This document shows, piece after piece, positions 55,838 to 64,000 of a stretch of 64,000 bases of DNA (positions within the stretch are counted from its first letter, which is position 1; every line of letters begins with the position of its first letter). Position numbers and translations under genes: made by a program. The stretch lies in contig NZ_SJSA01000001.1 of the NCBI RefSeq assembly GCF_004766125.1, positions 186,001-250,000 of the forward strand, read 5' to 3'. The DNA comes from Duncaniella freteri. Its GTDB lineage: Bacteria > Bacteroidota > Bacteroidia > Bacteroidales > Muribaculaceae. The notes under the pieces are model-generated. The model did not search any database and was not told the origin of the DNA. It worked only from the letters and a program-made list of their open reading frames with translations.

Positions 55838-56728
55838 ATGAGAATCAACACATTCATATCAGCAATCGCAATTATGGCTCTTACAACCGGTTGCAGCATT
55901 CTCCGCAACAACCAAAGCAAAACACCTCCGACTACTGCCTCATCTACAGCTACTAATACTACTGCCACAACCCAGACATCCAAGACTGAAACTCCGGCTC
56001 TTGATGATATCATTGACAATATGAAAGGGGAATGGTCAATCGTTGAGGTCAATGGCACCAAAGTTACAGTGAACGGTGAGAACCATCCTAAAATCACTCT
56101 CAATCCAGCAGAATCACGAACTGGAGTAATGGAGGTTATCGGATTTAATGGATGCAACTATCTGAATGGCATGTGGAACATCAAAGAAAACAAGATAACA
56201 CCTTCTGGTGAATTCATCTCAACGCTCAAAGCTTGTCCTGATGCCCCATATGAATTTGCGGTCAGCAAAGCTATAAATGAAGTAGCATCATACAAACTCA
56301 CCGATGCATCCAACATGTCACTTCTGTCATCTGACGGCAGAGTAGTCATGAAGCTTCACAAACAAAACCTTGCATTCCTGAACGGTGCATGGAAAGTTAC
56401 AGCCATCGAGGGAAAGGCAATCACTGCCAAAATAAAGATTGTGATTGATGTTGAAGAAAAGCGCGTTCACGGCAATGCAGGCTGCAACCTTATCAATGGA
56501 GAAATCATCGTCAACCTTGATAAAGGCAACGGCATTGAATTCAAGAATCTTGCCACTTCACGTATGATCTGTCCAGATATCGCTACCGAACAGGCATTCC
56601 TTCTCGCTCTGGAGAACGTGGACACTGCTGCTGAAGGCGAAACCCCCAATCAGGCTGTGCTTAAGGACAACGACGGAAAGACCATCCTGTCGCTCACTCG
56701 TCTTTCACCCGATGAAATAGCAGACTAA
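55838..56728 (+). CDS. Lipoprotein with two META (HslJ-like) domains
   Basis: A 296-aa lipoprotein: signal peptide and lipobox ALTTGC (Cys19), a Thr/Ser-rich linker (about 25-50), then two META domains (about 60-165 with EWSIVEVNGTKVTVNGENHP and IGFNGCNYLNG; about 180-290 with AWKVTAIEGKAITAK and VHGNAGCNLINGE). META domains are typical of HslJ-like envelope proteins; function is unclear. It starts the long plus-strand operon with an M24 peptidase and cca. Confidence 0.87.
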   Translation: MRINTFISAIAIMALTTGCSILRNNQSKTPPTTASSTATNTTATTQTSKTETPALDDIIDNMKGEWSIVEVNGTKVTVNGENHPKITLNPAESRTGVMEVIGFNGCNYLNGMWNIKENKITPSGEFISTLKACPDAPYEFAVSKAINEVASYKLTDASNMSLLSSDGRVVMKLHKQNLAFLNGAWKVTAIEGKAITAKIKIVIDVEEKRVHGNAGCNLINGEIIVNLDKGNGIEFKNLATSRMICPDIATEQAFLLALENVDTAAEGETPNQAVLKDNDGKTILSLTRLSPDEIAD

Positions 56729-56748
56729 CAGGTAACCCATACAACAAG

Positions 56749-57939
56749 ATGGAGAACATCCAGAAGCATTCGATAATACTGTGGAGCAGAGATGAGTATC
56801 GACTGAGGCTCACAAGGATACGTGAACATATGTCAGCATCCTCTGTCGATGCCATTCTGCTTTCCGATAATGCCAATATATATTATCTGACAGGCAGAGT
56901 CTTTGCAGGATACGCCTACGTCACTCTGAAAGGTGAACCTATATACTTTGTGCGCCGACCTGTAGGACTAAGCGGCGATAGCGTGGTGTATATACGCAAA
57001 CCTGAAGAGATAACAGGGTCCATCGGTATGGCTGCTCCACAATCCATAGGTATCGAACTGGATGTGCTGCCATATTCTTCCGTACAGCGTCTGGTGCCGT
57101 TATTCCCTGGTGCCGAATTAAAGAACGCATCATCAATAATGCGTAGCGTCCGTGCTGTAAAGCCGCCAATGGCACTACAGATGTTACGTGAATCAGGCGA
57201 ACGTCACGCACGTGTGTACAGCCGTATTCCAGGACTGTTCCAAGAAGGGATGAGCGACTACGATCTTCAGGTTGAGATCGAGAACGTGAGCCGCCGTGAG
57301 GGATGCTTGGGTCAATTCCGCATCAGCGGCGACTCCATGGAGCTATATATGGGGAACACCATTGCAGGAAACAATGCCGACACCCCTTCCCCTTATGATT
57401 TTGCAATGGGGGGAGCAGGTATGGACCCATCCCTGCCGGTAGGAGCCAACGGTACACTCATAACTCCCGGCACGACCGTGATGGTTGACATGAACGGCAA
57501 TTATAACGGTTACATGACCGATATGACCCGAGTGTTCGCTCTTGGCGACATCAGCCCTTTAGCACTCAAAGCTCATCAGTGCTCCATCGACATCCACCGT
57601 GCACTCTCCGAAATGATGCGCCCCGGCAACACAGCAAAGAGCCTTTGGGAAAAAGCCGAAGAGATTGTCGTGGCGGCCGACCTCAAACCATATTATATGG
57701 GGCACCGTCAGCATGCGGGATTCATCGGCCACGGCGTAGGCATTGAGATCAACGAGCTGCCGGTAATTGCCCCGCGAAGCCGAGACATCATCCAGGAGCA
57801 TAACGTCATAGCTCTCGAACCTAAATTCGTGATTCCTAACGTGGGAGCCGTAGGCATAGAGAACACCTACATAGTACATGCCGATCATGCGGAATGCATA
57901 ACCCTCGCTCCTGAAGAGATCATATATTTCGACAGATAG
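56749..57939 (+). CDS. M24-family metallopeptidase (Xaa-Pro-type)
   Basis: A 396-aa creatinase/prolidase-fold protein: N-terminal domain (about 1-150; SVDAILLSDNANIYYLTG) and the catalytic pita-bread domain. Five metal ligands are in place: Asp247 and Asp258 (MVDMNGNYNGYMTDMTRVFA), His328 (GHGVGIEINELPV), Glu357 (ALEPKF) and Glu371 (GIENTY). It probably removes N-terminal residues before proline. It lies 20 bp after the META gene and 1 bp before cca. Confidence 0.92.
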   Translation: MENIQKHSIILWSRDEYRLRLTRIREHMSASSVDAILLSDNANIYYLTGRVFAGYAYVTLKGEPIYFVRRPVGLSGDSVVYIRKPEEITGSIGMAAPQSIGIELDVLPYSSVQRLVPLFPGAELKNASSIMRSVRAVKPPMALQMLRESGERHARVYSRIPGLFQEGMSDYDLQVEIENVSRREGCLGQFRISGDSMELYMGNTIAGNNADTPSPYDFAMGGAGMDPSLPVGANGTLITPGTTVMVDMNGNYNGYMTDMTRVFALGDISPLALKAHQCSIDIHRALSEMMRPGNTAKSLWEKAEEIVVAADLKPYYMGHRQHAGFIGHGVGIEINELPVIAPRSRDIIQEHNVIALEPKFVIPNVGAVGIENTYIVHADHAECITLAPEEIIYFDR

Positions 57940-57940
57940 A

Positions 57941-59392
57941 ATGACATTAAACCGATTAGATAAAGTAATTACAAAAATAGACACACCCCTCTATCACACT
58001 ATAGGCGAGGCGGCCGATTCCATCGGTCGCCCCTGCTATGCCGTAGGGGGATGTGTACGCGATTTCTTCCTCGGACGTCCGTCCAAAGATGTGGACTTCG
58101 TAACCGTCGGGAGCGGTATAGAACTCGCCGAGGTTGTTGCGAAACTCCTCGGGAAAGGCACCCACCTGACAGTGTTCCGCAACTTCGGAACAGCCCAGGT
58201 GAAACGGCACTCTGTAGAACTTGAATTTGTAGGGGCACGCAAGGAATCCTATCAGCGCAACTCCCGCAAACCTATAGTGGAAGACGGAACTCTTGAAGAG
58301 GACCTCTCGCGTCGCGATTTCACTATCAACGCCCTTGCCCTGCGTATCAACCGCGAAGGGTTCGGCGAACTCATCGATCTATTCAACGGTGTCGCCGATA
58401 TAGAGCGAGGAATACTCCGGACTCCGCTCGACCCTGACATCACATTCAGCGATGATCCCCTCAGAATGATGAGGGCTGTACGGTTCGCCACTCAACTACA
58501 GTTCAACATCTTCCCTGAAACTTTTGCAGCAATCAAACGCAATGCCGAACGGATCAAGATCATCTCCCGCGAACGAATCGTGGATGAGCTGATGAAGATA
58601 ATGAAATCGCCCCGCCCCTCCATAGGATGGCAATTACTGCTCGAATGTGATCTCCTGCCGATAATAATGCCTGAGCTTGCCGCCATGAAAGGGGTAGATA
58701 CCCTAAACGGACGCAGCCACAAGGACAATTTCGCACACACACTCGAAGTACTCGACAATGTATCGGCAAAAAGCGACAATGTGTGGCTACGCTGGGCAGC
58801 TCTCATGCACGATATAGCCAAACCTGTCACCAAACGTTGGGACGAAAAGACAGGATGGACATTCCATAATCATAATTTTGTCGGCTCAAAGATGGTTCCG
58901 CGCATATTCCGCAATATGCGCCTGCCTCAGGACCAAAAGATGAAATACGTGGCAAAACTTGTGGAGCTGCACATGCGCCCGATAGCACTCGTAGAAGAAG
59001 AGGTGACCGACTCGGCGGTGCGACGTCTCATAAATGATGCCGGTGACGATCTTGAGGACCTAATGATGCTATGCGAAGCAGACATAACATCCAAAAACCG
59101 GGAAAAAGTAAAACGCCTACTTGCCAATTTTGCCATAGTCAGAGACAAGATTGCCGATCTCAACGTACGTGACGAAATACGCAAACTTCAACCACCTGTC
59201 GACGGCAACGAGATAATGGAGATATTCGGCATAAAAGGGAGCCCAGTGATAGGTGTGATCAAAAGCACTATCAAAAATGCGATTCTTGACGGCATAATCG
59301 CGCCAAACGACCGTGAGGCTGCCCTCGAAATTATGTTCCGGATAGCAGATGAAAATGGACTGAAACCGGTGGTCACACAATCTCAGAAATAA
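57941..59392 (+). CDS. cca: CCA tRNA nucleotidyltransferase with HD domain
   Basis: A 483-aa class II tRNA nucleotidyltransferase that adds or repairs the 3' CCA. The N-terminal nucleotidyltransferase part has GGCVRD and the catalytic Asp50/Asp52 in KDVDFVTVGSGIELA, then RRDFTINALAL (about 125) and DPLRMMRAVRFATQL (about 170). The C-terminal half has the HD motif RWAALMHDIAKP (about 285). Both tRNA genes of the window lack encoded CCA, so this enzyme is needed for them. Confidence 0.95.
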   Translation: MTLNRLDKVITKIDTPLYHTIGEAADSIGRPCYAVGGCVRDFFLGRPSKDVDFVTVGSGIELAEVVAKLLGKGTHLTVFRNFGTAQVKRHSVELEFVGARKESYQRNSRKPIVEDGTLEEDLSRRDFTINALALRINREGFGELIDLFNGVADIERGILRTPLDPDITFSDDPLRMMRAVRFATQLQFNIFPETFAAIKRNAERIKIISRERIVDELMKIMKSPRPSIGWQLLLECDLLPIIMPELAAMKGVDTLNGRSHKDNFAHTLEVLDNVSAKSDNVWLRWAALMHDIAKPVTKRWDEKTGWTFHNHNFVGSKMVPRIFRNMRLPQDQKMKYVAKLVELHMRPIALVEEEVTDSAVRRLINDAGDDLEDLMMLCEADITSKNREKVKRLLANFAIVRDKIADLNVRDEIRKLQPPVDGNEIMEIFGIKGSPVIGVIKSTIKNAILDGIIAPNDREAALEIMFRIADENGLKPVVTQSQK

Positions 59393-59427
59393 AAGCATCC
59401 AATACCACAATCGACCAATACAAACAA

Positions 59428-59769
59428 ATGTACTATATAACCAAGACCTTTGAACTCGCAGGATGCCATCGCCTGGAACTATCCTATCCGAGCAAATGCA
59501 GCCGTCTTCACGGACACAACTGGATAGTGACAGTACACTGCCGGTCTCGCGAACTTAATGCCGACGGAATGGTGATAGACTTCTCGCACATCAAGGAACG
59601 TATCACCGCTTACCTTGACCACGGCAATTTCAACGAGCTCCTGCCATTCAATCCTACTGCCGAAAACATTGCCCGCTGGGTATGTGACCAGATTGACACC
59701 TGCTATCGCGTGGATGTCAAAGAAAGCGAAGGTAACGTTGCATCCTATGTAGTAGAGGAGAAGGCTTAG
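59428..59769 (+). CDS. queD: 6-carboxy-5,6,7,8-tetrahydropterin synthase
   Basis: A 113-aa protein of the PTPS/QueD family, second step in queuosine precursor synthesis. Zinc and catalytic residues: FELAGCHRLE with His14, PSKCSRLHGHNW with Cys24, His28 and His30, a DHGNFNEL segment and the C-terminal ESEGNVASY with the conserved Glu. It stands 30 bp before queE. Confidence 0.94.
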   Translation: MYYITKTFELAGCHRLELSYPSKCSRLHGHNWIVTVHCRSRELNADGMVIDFSHIKERITAYLDHGNFNELLPFNPTAENIARWVCDQIDTCYRVDVKESEGNVASYVVEEKA

Positions 59770-59799
59770 AACTTTTTCATCATCAAAACGCCTCATCAA

Positions 59800-60345
59800 T
59801 TGAAAGTCAACGAGATATTCTACTCCTTGCAAGGCGAGGGGTACCATACAGGGACTCCGGCAGTATTTCTGCGTCTGAGCGGATGCAACCTCAAGTGTGA
59901 TTTCTGTGACACAGAACATCAGTCAGGCACAGAGATGGCTCTCGGAGAGATACTTGAGAGAGTGCTCCCCTACCCTTCACGCCACATCGTAATTACCGGT
60001 GGCGAACCGTCACTGCAACTCAATGATGACCTCGTGGAAATGCTTCACAACGCAGGATTCTATATACAGGTTGAGACCAATGGCACCAATCCGCTTCCCG
60101 AAGATATCGACTGGGTGACCTGTTCGCCAAAAGGGGAATCAGTGGTAAGACTCAAACGCATCGACGAACTTAAAGTTGTATATCTCGGTCAGGATGTCGA
60201 AGAAATAGCCAACCGATATGCTGCAATGCATTACTTCCTACAGCCATGCAGCGGAAAAAACATCGCCGAGACTGTCAGCTACATACTCGACCATACCCAT
60301 TGGAGACTTTCATTGCAGACCCACAAGATTATAGGAATAGAGTAA
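59800..60345 (+). CDS. queE: 7-carboxy-7-deazaguanine synthase (radical SAM)
   Basis: A 181-aa QueE converting CPH4 to CDG. KVNEIFYSLQGEGYHTGTPA is the standard N-terminus, so the TTG at 59800 is the true start codon. The 4Fe-4S motif is CxxxCxxC (Cys29, Cys33, Cys36 in SGCNLKCDFCDTEHQ), followed by ITGGEPSLQ. It follows queD; queC, queF or a queuosine-tRNA gene are not in the window. Confidence 0.95.
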   Translation: MKVNEIFYSLQGEGYHTGTPAVFLRLSGCNLKCDFCDTEHQSGTEMALGEILERVLPYPSRHIVITGGEPSLQLNDDLVEMLHNAGFYIQVETNGTNPLPEDIDWVTCSPKGESVVRLKRIDELKVVYLGQDVEEIANRYAAMHYFLQPCSGKNIAETVSYILDHTHWRLSLQTHKIIGIE

Positions 60346-60359
60346 ACCGCAATTAAATT

Positions 60360-61892
60360 ATGAGATCAAGATTTTGCTATGGATTATCAGCACTCCTCCT
60401 GAATGTAATTGTAGCAGGATGCTCTTCCGGACATAACGGCAATGACACCGATCATCTGGTAATCCTCCACACCAACGACACCCATTCCTCCATAGACCCT
60501 GACAGCAAGGATATGGGAGGGATAGCACGACGGAAAGTAATAATCGACAGCGTACGTGACTCTCGTTGCAATGTAATGCTTGTCGATGCCGGTGACGCAG
60601 TGCAGGGCTCTCTATATTTCACCATATTCGGAGGTGAAGTGGAGCGTGTGCTCATGAACAGACTGAACTATGACATACGCATACTCGGCAACCATGAGTT
60701 CGACAGAGGCATGGAACGTCTCGCACAGGAATGGGGCAAAGTCAACGCCACAAGGCTTAGCACCAACTATGATCTCACCGGTTCTGCACTTGACGGATTG
60801 TTTGTGCCATCGGTAATAAAAGACATTTCAGGACATAAAATAGGTTTCATCGGGCTTAATCTCGATCCGTCAGGAATCATTGCCGAAGAGAATTGCACAG
60901 GTGTAAAATATCATGATGCCCTGCAACGAGCCAATGAAGAAGCGGCAAAACTACGTGAAAACGGAGCGGAAATGGTCATCGCTGTGAGCCATCTCGGATA
61001 CAATACCACCACCGGTGTTGACGACCTCGACATAGCCGCCGGAAGCAGGGACATAGACATCATAATAGGAGGTCACTCCCACACGGCTATTGACCCAGCC
61101 TCACCGGATAGTCCTAAATGGCGTGTGGCAAATGCCGATGGCGATACCATAACCGTTGTACAGACCGGCTCACGTGGCTCAGCTGTAGGCGAACTTGACA
61201 TAAACCTCTCCACCCTTGATGTTACACCCAAACTTATAAAGATTGACAATAGGCTCGACAGGCGCATTGACAAAGACTTTGCCGAATTAATCACCCCCTA
61301 CCGTGTAAAGGTCGATTCCCTTAGAGCATTCAGGATAGGCGAAACCTCTCACGAGTTTGAACGCACGTCCACACGTATGCTCAACCTTTTCAGTGACTTC
61401 GTGCGTACACGTGGCGCGGAAATATGTGGCAAACCGGTCGACCTCTCCATTATGAACAAAGGGGGAATACGCAACACCCTTCCTAAAGGAGTGATCACCA
61501 AAGGTGAGATAATCGACATCGCACCGTTTGAAAACCGTATTGTAGTCCTTGATATTTCCGGAGCAGACCTTCTTGAAAATATCGGAATCATGGTAGGGCA
61601 GGACGGACAGGGCGTAAGTTCCAACGTATCGGTAGTATATGATCCTGAGACACATGCCATAAACAGAGCCACAATCGACGGCTCCCCAATCGATCCTGCC
61701 AGACGGTACCGTTTAGCAACCATTGATTATCTCGCAGCCGGAAACGACTATATGACACCCCTTAAAAGAGCTACAATACTTGCTCGCAGCAAGGAAATCC
61801 TATACGAAACTCTCATCGATTACATTGAAAATGGGAAGATCAACAACCTTCTCTCCCATCCTGACGATAACGAAAGAATGACATCAAAATGA
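60360..61892 (+). CDS. 5'-nucleotidase family lipoprotein (metallophosphatase plus C-terminal domain)
   Basis: A 510-aa secreted enzyme: lipobox VIVAGC (Cys21), a calcineurin-like phosphoesterase domain with LHTNDTHSS, DAGDAVQGS, GNHEFDRG and GGHSHTAI metal motifs (about 35-260), then the 5'-nucleotidase C-terminal domain (about 310-490; NKGGIRNTLPKGVITKGEII). Both domains being in a single chain is the normal 5'-nucleotidase/UshA layout. It hydrolyses extracytoplasmic nucleotides or related phosphates. It overlaps the next gene by 4 bp (ATGA). Confidence 0.92.
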   Translation: MRSRFCYGLSALLLNVIVAGCSSGHNGNDTDHLVILHTNDTHSSIDPDSKDMGGIARRKVIIDSVRDSRCNVMLVDAGDAVQGSLYFTIFGGEVERVLMNRLNYDIRILGNHEFDRGMERLAQEWGKVNATRLSTNYDLTGSALDGLFVPSVIKDISGHKIGFIGLNLDPSGIIAEENCTGVKYHDALQRANEEAAKLRENGAEMVIAVSHLGYNTTTGVDDLDIAAGSRDIDIIIGGHSHTAIDPASPDSPKWRVANADGDTITVVQTGSRGSAVGELDINLSTLDVTPKLIKIDNRLDRRIDKDFAELITPYRVKVDSLRAFRIGETSHEFERTSTRMLNLFSDFVRTRGAEICGKPVDLSIMNKGGIRNTLPKGVITKGEIIDIAPFENRIVVLDISGADLLENIGIMVGQDGQGVSSNVSVVYDPETHAINRATIDGSPIDPARRYRLATIDYLAAGNDYMTPLKRATILARSKEILYETLIDYIENGKINNLLSHPDDNERMTSK

Positions 61893-62263
61893 ACGGATGG
61901 CTCACAATAGGACTCCTCGTGATGTCCAATATTTTCATGACTTTTGCCTGGTACGGACAACTTAAGCTACAGCAGATGAAAATAATAACATCCGCTACAC
62001 CGCTTATTGTAGTTATACTTATGTCATGGGGTATCGCCATGTTGGAATATTGCTTTATGGTCCCTGCCAACCGATACGGATTCCACGAAAACGGCGGTGC
62101 ATTCTCACTTCTGCAACTCAAGGTGATTCAAGAGGTGATATCACTTATGATATTCACAGTATTCACTTTCCTGTTTTTCCGAGGCGAAGCCCTGCACTGG
62201 AACCACTTTCTTGCATTCTGCCTCCTGATCCTTGCTGTCTACTTCGTGTTTATGGACAGTTGA
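61889..62263 (+). CDS. DUF486 (DMT-family) small membrane protein
   Basis: A 124-aa protein with four hydrophobic helices: WLTIGLLVMSNIFMTFAWYG, ATPLIVVILMSWGIAMLEYC, SLMIFTVFTFLFF and FLAFCLLILAVYFVFM. WYGQLK, the CFMVPANRYGF segment and the helix count match DUF486, a small-multidrug-resistance relative. Function unknown. Last gene of the operon, followed by a strong terminator. Confidence 0.88.
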   Translation: MNGWLTIGLLVMSNIFMTFAWYGQLKLQQMKIITSATPLIVVILMSWGIAMLEYCFMVPANRYGFHENGGAFSLLQLKVIQEVISLMIFTVFTFLFFRGEALHWNHFLAFCLLILAVYFVFMDS

Positions 62264-62281
62264 CCATAAGATATAAGCAAC

Positions 62282-62332
62282 TCATAAAATCAGCCCCGAT
62301 ATAGGCTATCTATATCGGGGCTGATTTTATGA
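62282..62332. terminator. Very long bidirectional terminator after DUF486/pgi
   Basis: A perfect 22-bp stem (62282-62303 with 62311-62332; core CAGCCCCGATATA/TATATCGGGGCTG) and a 7-nt loop. The A-rich and T-rich lower stem arms serve the DUF486 operon (plus) and pgi (minus). Confidence 0.85.
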
Positions 62333-62355
62333 ATTGATTATTCTATTCCTGAATA

Positions 62356-63699
62356 TTATTTCAGACGAGCCTGGATTGCCTCGGTCTCCTTCTCATAACC
62401 CGGTTTTGCAAGAAGAGCAAACATGTTGCGCTTATAATCCTCGACACCCGGCTGGTTGAAAGGATTGACACCGAGTATATAACCGCTTATACCGCAAGCC
62501 TTCTCAAAGAAATATATGAGCTGGCCGAGATATTTCTCACGGAGAGCAGGAAGGGTGATCAGGATGTTGGGCACACCTCCGTCAACATGAGCTATACGGG
62601 TGCCGAGCTCAGCCATCTTGTTCACCTCATCGATATGCTTTCCGGCAATATAGTTGAGGCCATCGAGATTTGCCTCATCCGAGGGGATCAGTTTGTCATA
62701 CTTCTGTTCCTCTACAGATACTACAGTCTCAAATATGGTACGCTCTCCATCCTGAATCCATTGACCCATCGAATGAAGGTCGGTAGAATTGTCGACAGCA
62801 GCAGGGAAAATACCCTTGTGATCCTTGCCTTCGCTCTCTCCATAGAGCTGCTTCCACCATTCTCCGAAATAATGGAGCTTAGGATTGTAGTTAACGAGTA
62901 TCTCAGTCTTTTTACCGGCATTATACAGAGCATTTCGGGTGCAGGCATACAAGAATGAGGGATTCTGGTCATTAGCTTCAGAGGTTGCTTTTTCCATCTC
63001 GGCAGCACCATCGATAAGCGCACGGATATCATATCCGACAACCGCAATCGGTAGAAGACCTACAGGTGTGAGTACAGAGAAACGTCCGCCAACATTGTCG
63101 GCTATGACAAAAGTCTTATAGCCCTCCTCTGTTGCAAGACTGCGGAGCGCGCCTCGCTGAGCATCGGTGATAGCGACTATGCGCTTGCGTGCCTCCTCTA
63201 TTCCGAGCTGGCTTTCAAGCTGCTCTTTGAGCAGACGGAATGCAATGGCAGGTTCTGTAGTGGTGCCGCTCTTGGATATCACAATAATGCCGAATCGCTT
63301 GTCCTTAAGATAATCCTGAAGCTCATAGAGATAATCCTCTCCTATATTCTGTCCGGCAAATAGAACCTTAGGTTCACCTTGCACACCGGGTCGATAGGCT
63401 GCAAAGCTGTCGCTGAGAGCCTCAATCACAGCCTTTGCACCAAGATAGCTGCCACCGATACCGATTGCCACAACTGTGTCGCAGGTTGCACGGAGCTGAT
63501 CAGCGCACGCTATGATATCGTCAAGGAGTGCTTCAGTTGTCTCAGTGGGCAGATTCACCCAACCGAGGAAATCACTACCGGCACCTGTGCCGTTGAGCAC
63601 CTTATCAAGAGCCTCGGCTCCTTCTCCTTCAAGACGATTGATGTCATCGCGGCTCACTGTAGAGAGAACATCCTTGATGTCGACGTTGATAGTTTTCAT
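62356..63699 (-). CDS. pgi: Glucose-6-phosphate isomerase
   Basis: A 447-aa enzyme interconverting glucose-6-P and fructose-6-P. The ATG at 63699 is chosen because [12 protein letters not shown] is the usual N-terminus; a longer frame to 63822 gives 41 extra residues of non-homologous sequence. Motifs: [57 protein letters not shown], and the C-terminal [13 protein letters not shown]. It is downstream of gpsA on the same strand (43-bp gap). Confidence 0.96.
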   Translation of the reverse strand: MKTINVDIKDVLSTVSRDDINRLEGEGAEALDKVLNGTGAGSDFLGWVNLPTETTEALLDDIIACADQLRATCDTVVAIGIGGSYLGAKAVIEALSDSFAAYRPGVQGEPKVLFAGQNIGEDYLYELQDYLKDKRFGIIVISKSGTTTEPAIAFRLLKEQLESQLGIEEARKRIVAITDAQRGALRSLATEEGYKTFVIADNVGGRFSVLTPVGLLPIAVVGYDIRALIDGAAEMEKATSEANDQNPSFLYACTRNALYNAGKKTEILVNYNPKLHYFGEWWKQLYGESEGKDHKGIFPAAVDNSTDLHSMGQWIQDGERTIFETVVSVEEQKYDKLIPSDEANLDGLNYIAGKHIDEVNKMAELGTRIAHVDGGVPNILITLPALREKYLGQLIYFFEKACGISGYILGVNPFNQPGVEDYKRNMFALLAKPGYEKETEAIQARLK

Positions 63700-63742
63700 G
63701 CTATTTTTATTTGATATAATTATTTGTTTTACATTCGTGGAG

Positions 63743-64000
63743 TTATACAAACCATTTGCCCAAAGCCCGCATGGCTCGCTCCGCATTGGCATGACGATAC
63801 AGGATATCATACACCGCATCAAGAATAGGCATCTCTATGCAGTATTTCTTATTGATTTCCTTGATGCATTTTGTACCGTAATACCCTTCGGCGGTCTGTT
63901 CCATCTCCATTCTGGCTGTCGACACCGAATAACCCTTTCCTATGATGGAGCCAAAGTTATGGTTGCGCGAAAACCTTGAATATGCCGTGACCAGAAGATC
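63743..64000 (-). CDS. gpsA: NAD(P)-dependent glycerol-3-phosphate dehydrogenase, C-terminal part (start outside window)
   Basis: The minus-strand frame is open from base 64000 to the TAA at 63743. The visible 85 residues start [20 protein letters not shown] and continue [27 protein letters not shown], the C-terminal helical domain of GpsA. The enzyme makes sn-glycerol-3-P for phospholipids. It is probably in one operon with pgi. Confidence 0.92.
   Translation of the reverse strand, partial: DLLVTAYSRFSRNHNFGSIIGKGYSVSTARMEMEQTAEGYYGTKCIKEINKKYCIEMPILDAVYDILYRHANAERAMRALGKWFV

Noticed and set aside
63700..63822. N-terminal extension of pgi
   Set aside because: Forty-one residues of non-homologous sequence upstream of the usual [12 protein letters not shown] start; most of it overlaps the end of gpsA and the spacer.
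1..64000. CRISPR array or toxin-antitoxin/phage-defence cluster
   Set aside because: I saw no regularly spaced repeats and no recognisable defence genes; small frames are explained as shadows or membrane proteins.

Overview
The window looks like chromosomal DNA of a gut Bacteroidales bacterium, most probably of the Muribaculaceae type (family placement is inference). The pointers are SusC/SusD pairs, FecR/ECF-sigma signalling, lipoproteins with short N-terminal lipoboxes, a Bacteroidetes-style arabinose operon controlled by a Nudix-type AraR, and promoters with a TAnnTTTG -7 box about 20 bp from a TTTG-like -33 box. Base composition is near 50% GC with AT-rich spacers. Most genes sit in compact operons.

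Layout. (1) 1-5240: the 3' end of a susC, then susD, a DUF4843 lipoprotein and a PKD-like lipoprotein, closed by a terminator. (2) 5359-7305: an unknown membrane-anchored protein and a YbdG-like MscS channel. (3) 7259-13141, minus strand: one dense operon of GT4, sugar-nucleotide SDR, GT2, metX, EamA permease, lrgA and lrgB; a 29-bp tandem duplication lies at the lrgA/lrgB junction. (4) 13346-16036: GH77 4-alpha-glucanotransferase. (5) 16125-23099: susD, susC with an STN domain, fecR, and a divergent ECF sigma gene. (6) 23330-23881: HdeD-like membrane protein. (7) 23972-31495, minus strand: complete L-arabinose operon (mutarotase, SSS transporter, araR, araD, araA, araB) with a perfect operator palindrome next to its promoter. 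(8) 31805-38115: purB, small membrane protein, dxs, trkA, trkH. (9) 38119-42884, minus strand: Nudix hydrolase, RecQ, DUF349 protein.

(10) 43006-47737 is an accessory and decaying stretch. It holds a complete 1210-bp ISAs1-family element with 10-bp target duplications beside a tRNA-Leu(UAG) gene, a likely phage tape-measure remnant, two unknown genes, a hemerythrin/LuxR regulator split by an in-frame TAA, a DUF4374 3' remnant and a PepSY gene with an internal deletion and frame change. (11) 47809-53508: a 1899-aa alpha-2-macroglobulin-like protein without a recognisable thioester motif. (12) 53638-55194: ECF sigma, a small transmembrane protein and a Spy-like periplasmic protein. (13) 55377-55449: tRNA-Glu(CUC). 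(14) 55838-62263: META-domain lipoprotein, M24 peptidase, cca, queD, queE, 5'-nucleotidase lipoprotein and DUF486 protein, ending at a 22-bp-stem terminator. (15) 62356-64000, minus strand: pgi and the 3' end of gpsA.

Functionally the window mixes nutrient import (two SusCD systems, arabinose uptake and breakdown, alpha-glucan processing) with housekeeping (purine, isoprenoid, K+ uptake, tRNA maturation and queuosine precursor synthesis, glycolysis). I saw no clearly new multi-gene system. The most informative signals are the broken regulator and its decaying surroundings, the lrgAB junction duplication, the AraR operator/promoter arrangement and the sigma/membrane/Spy trio.
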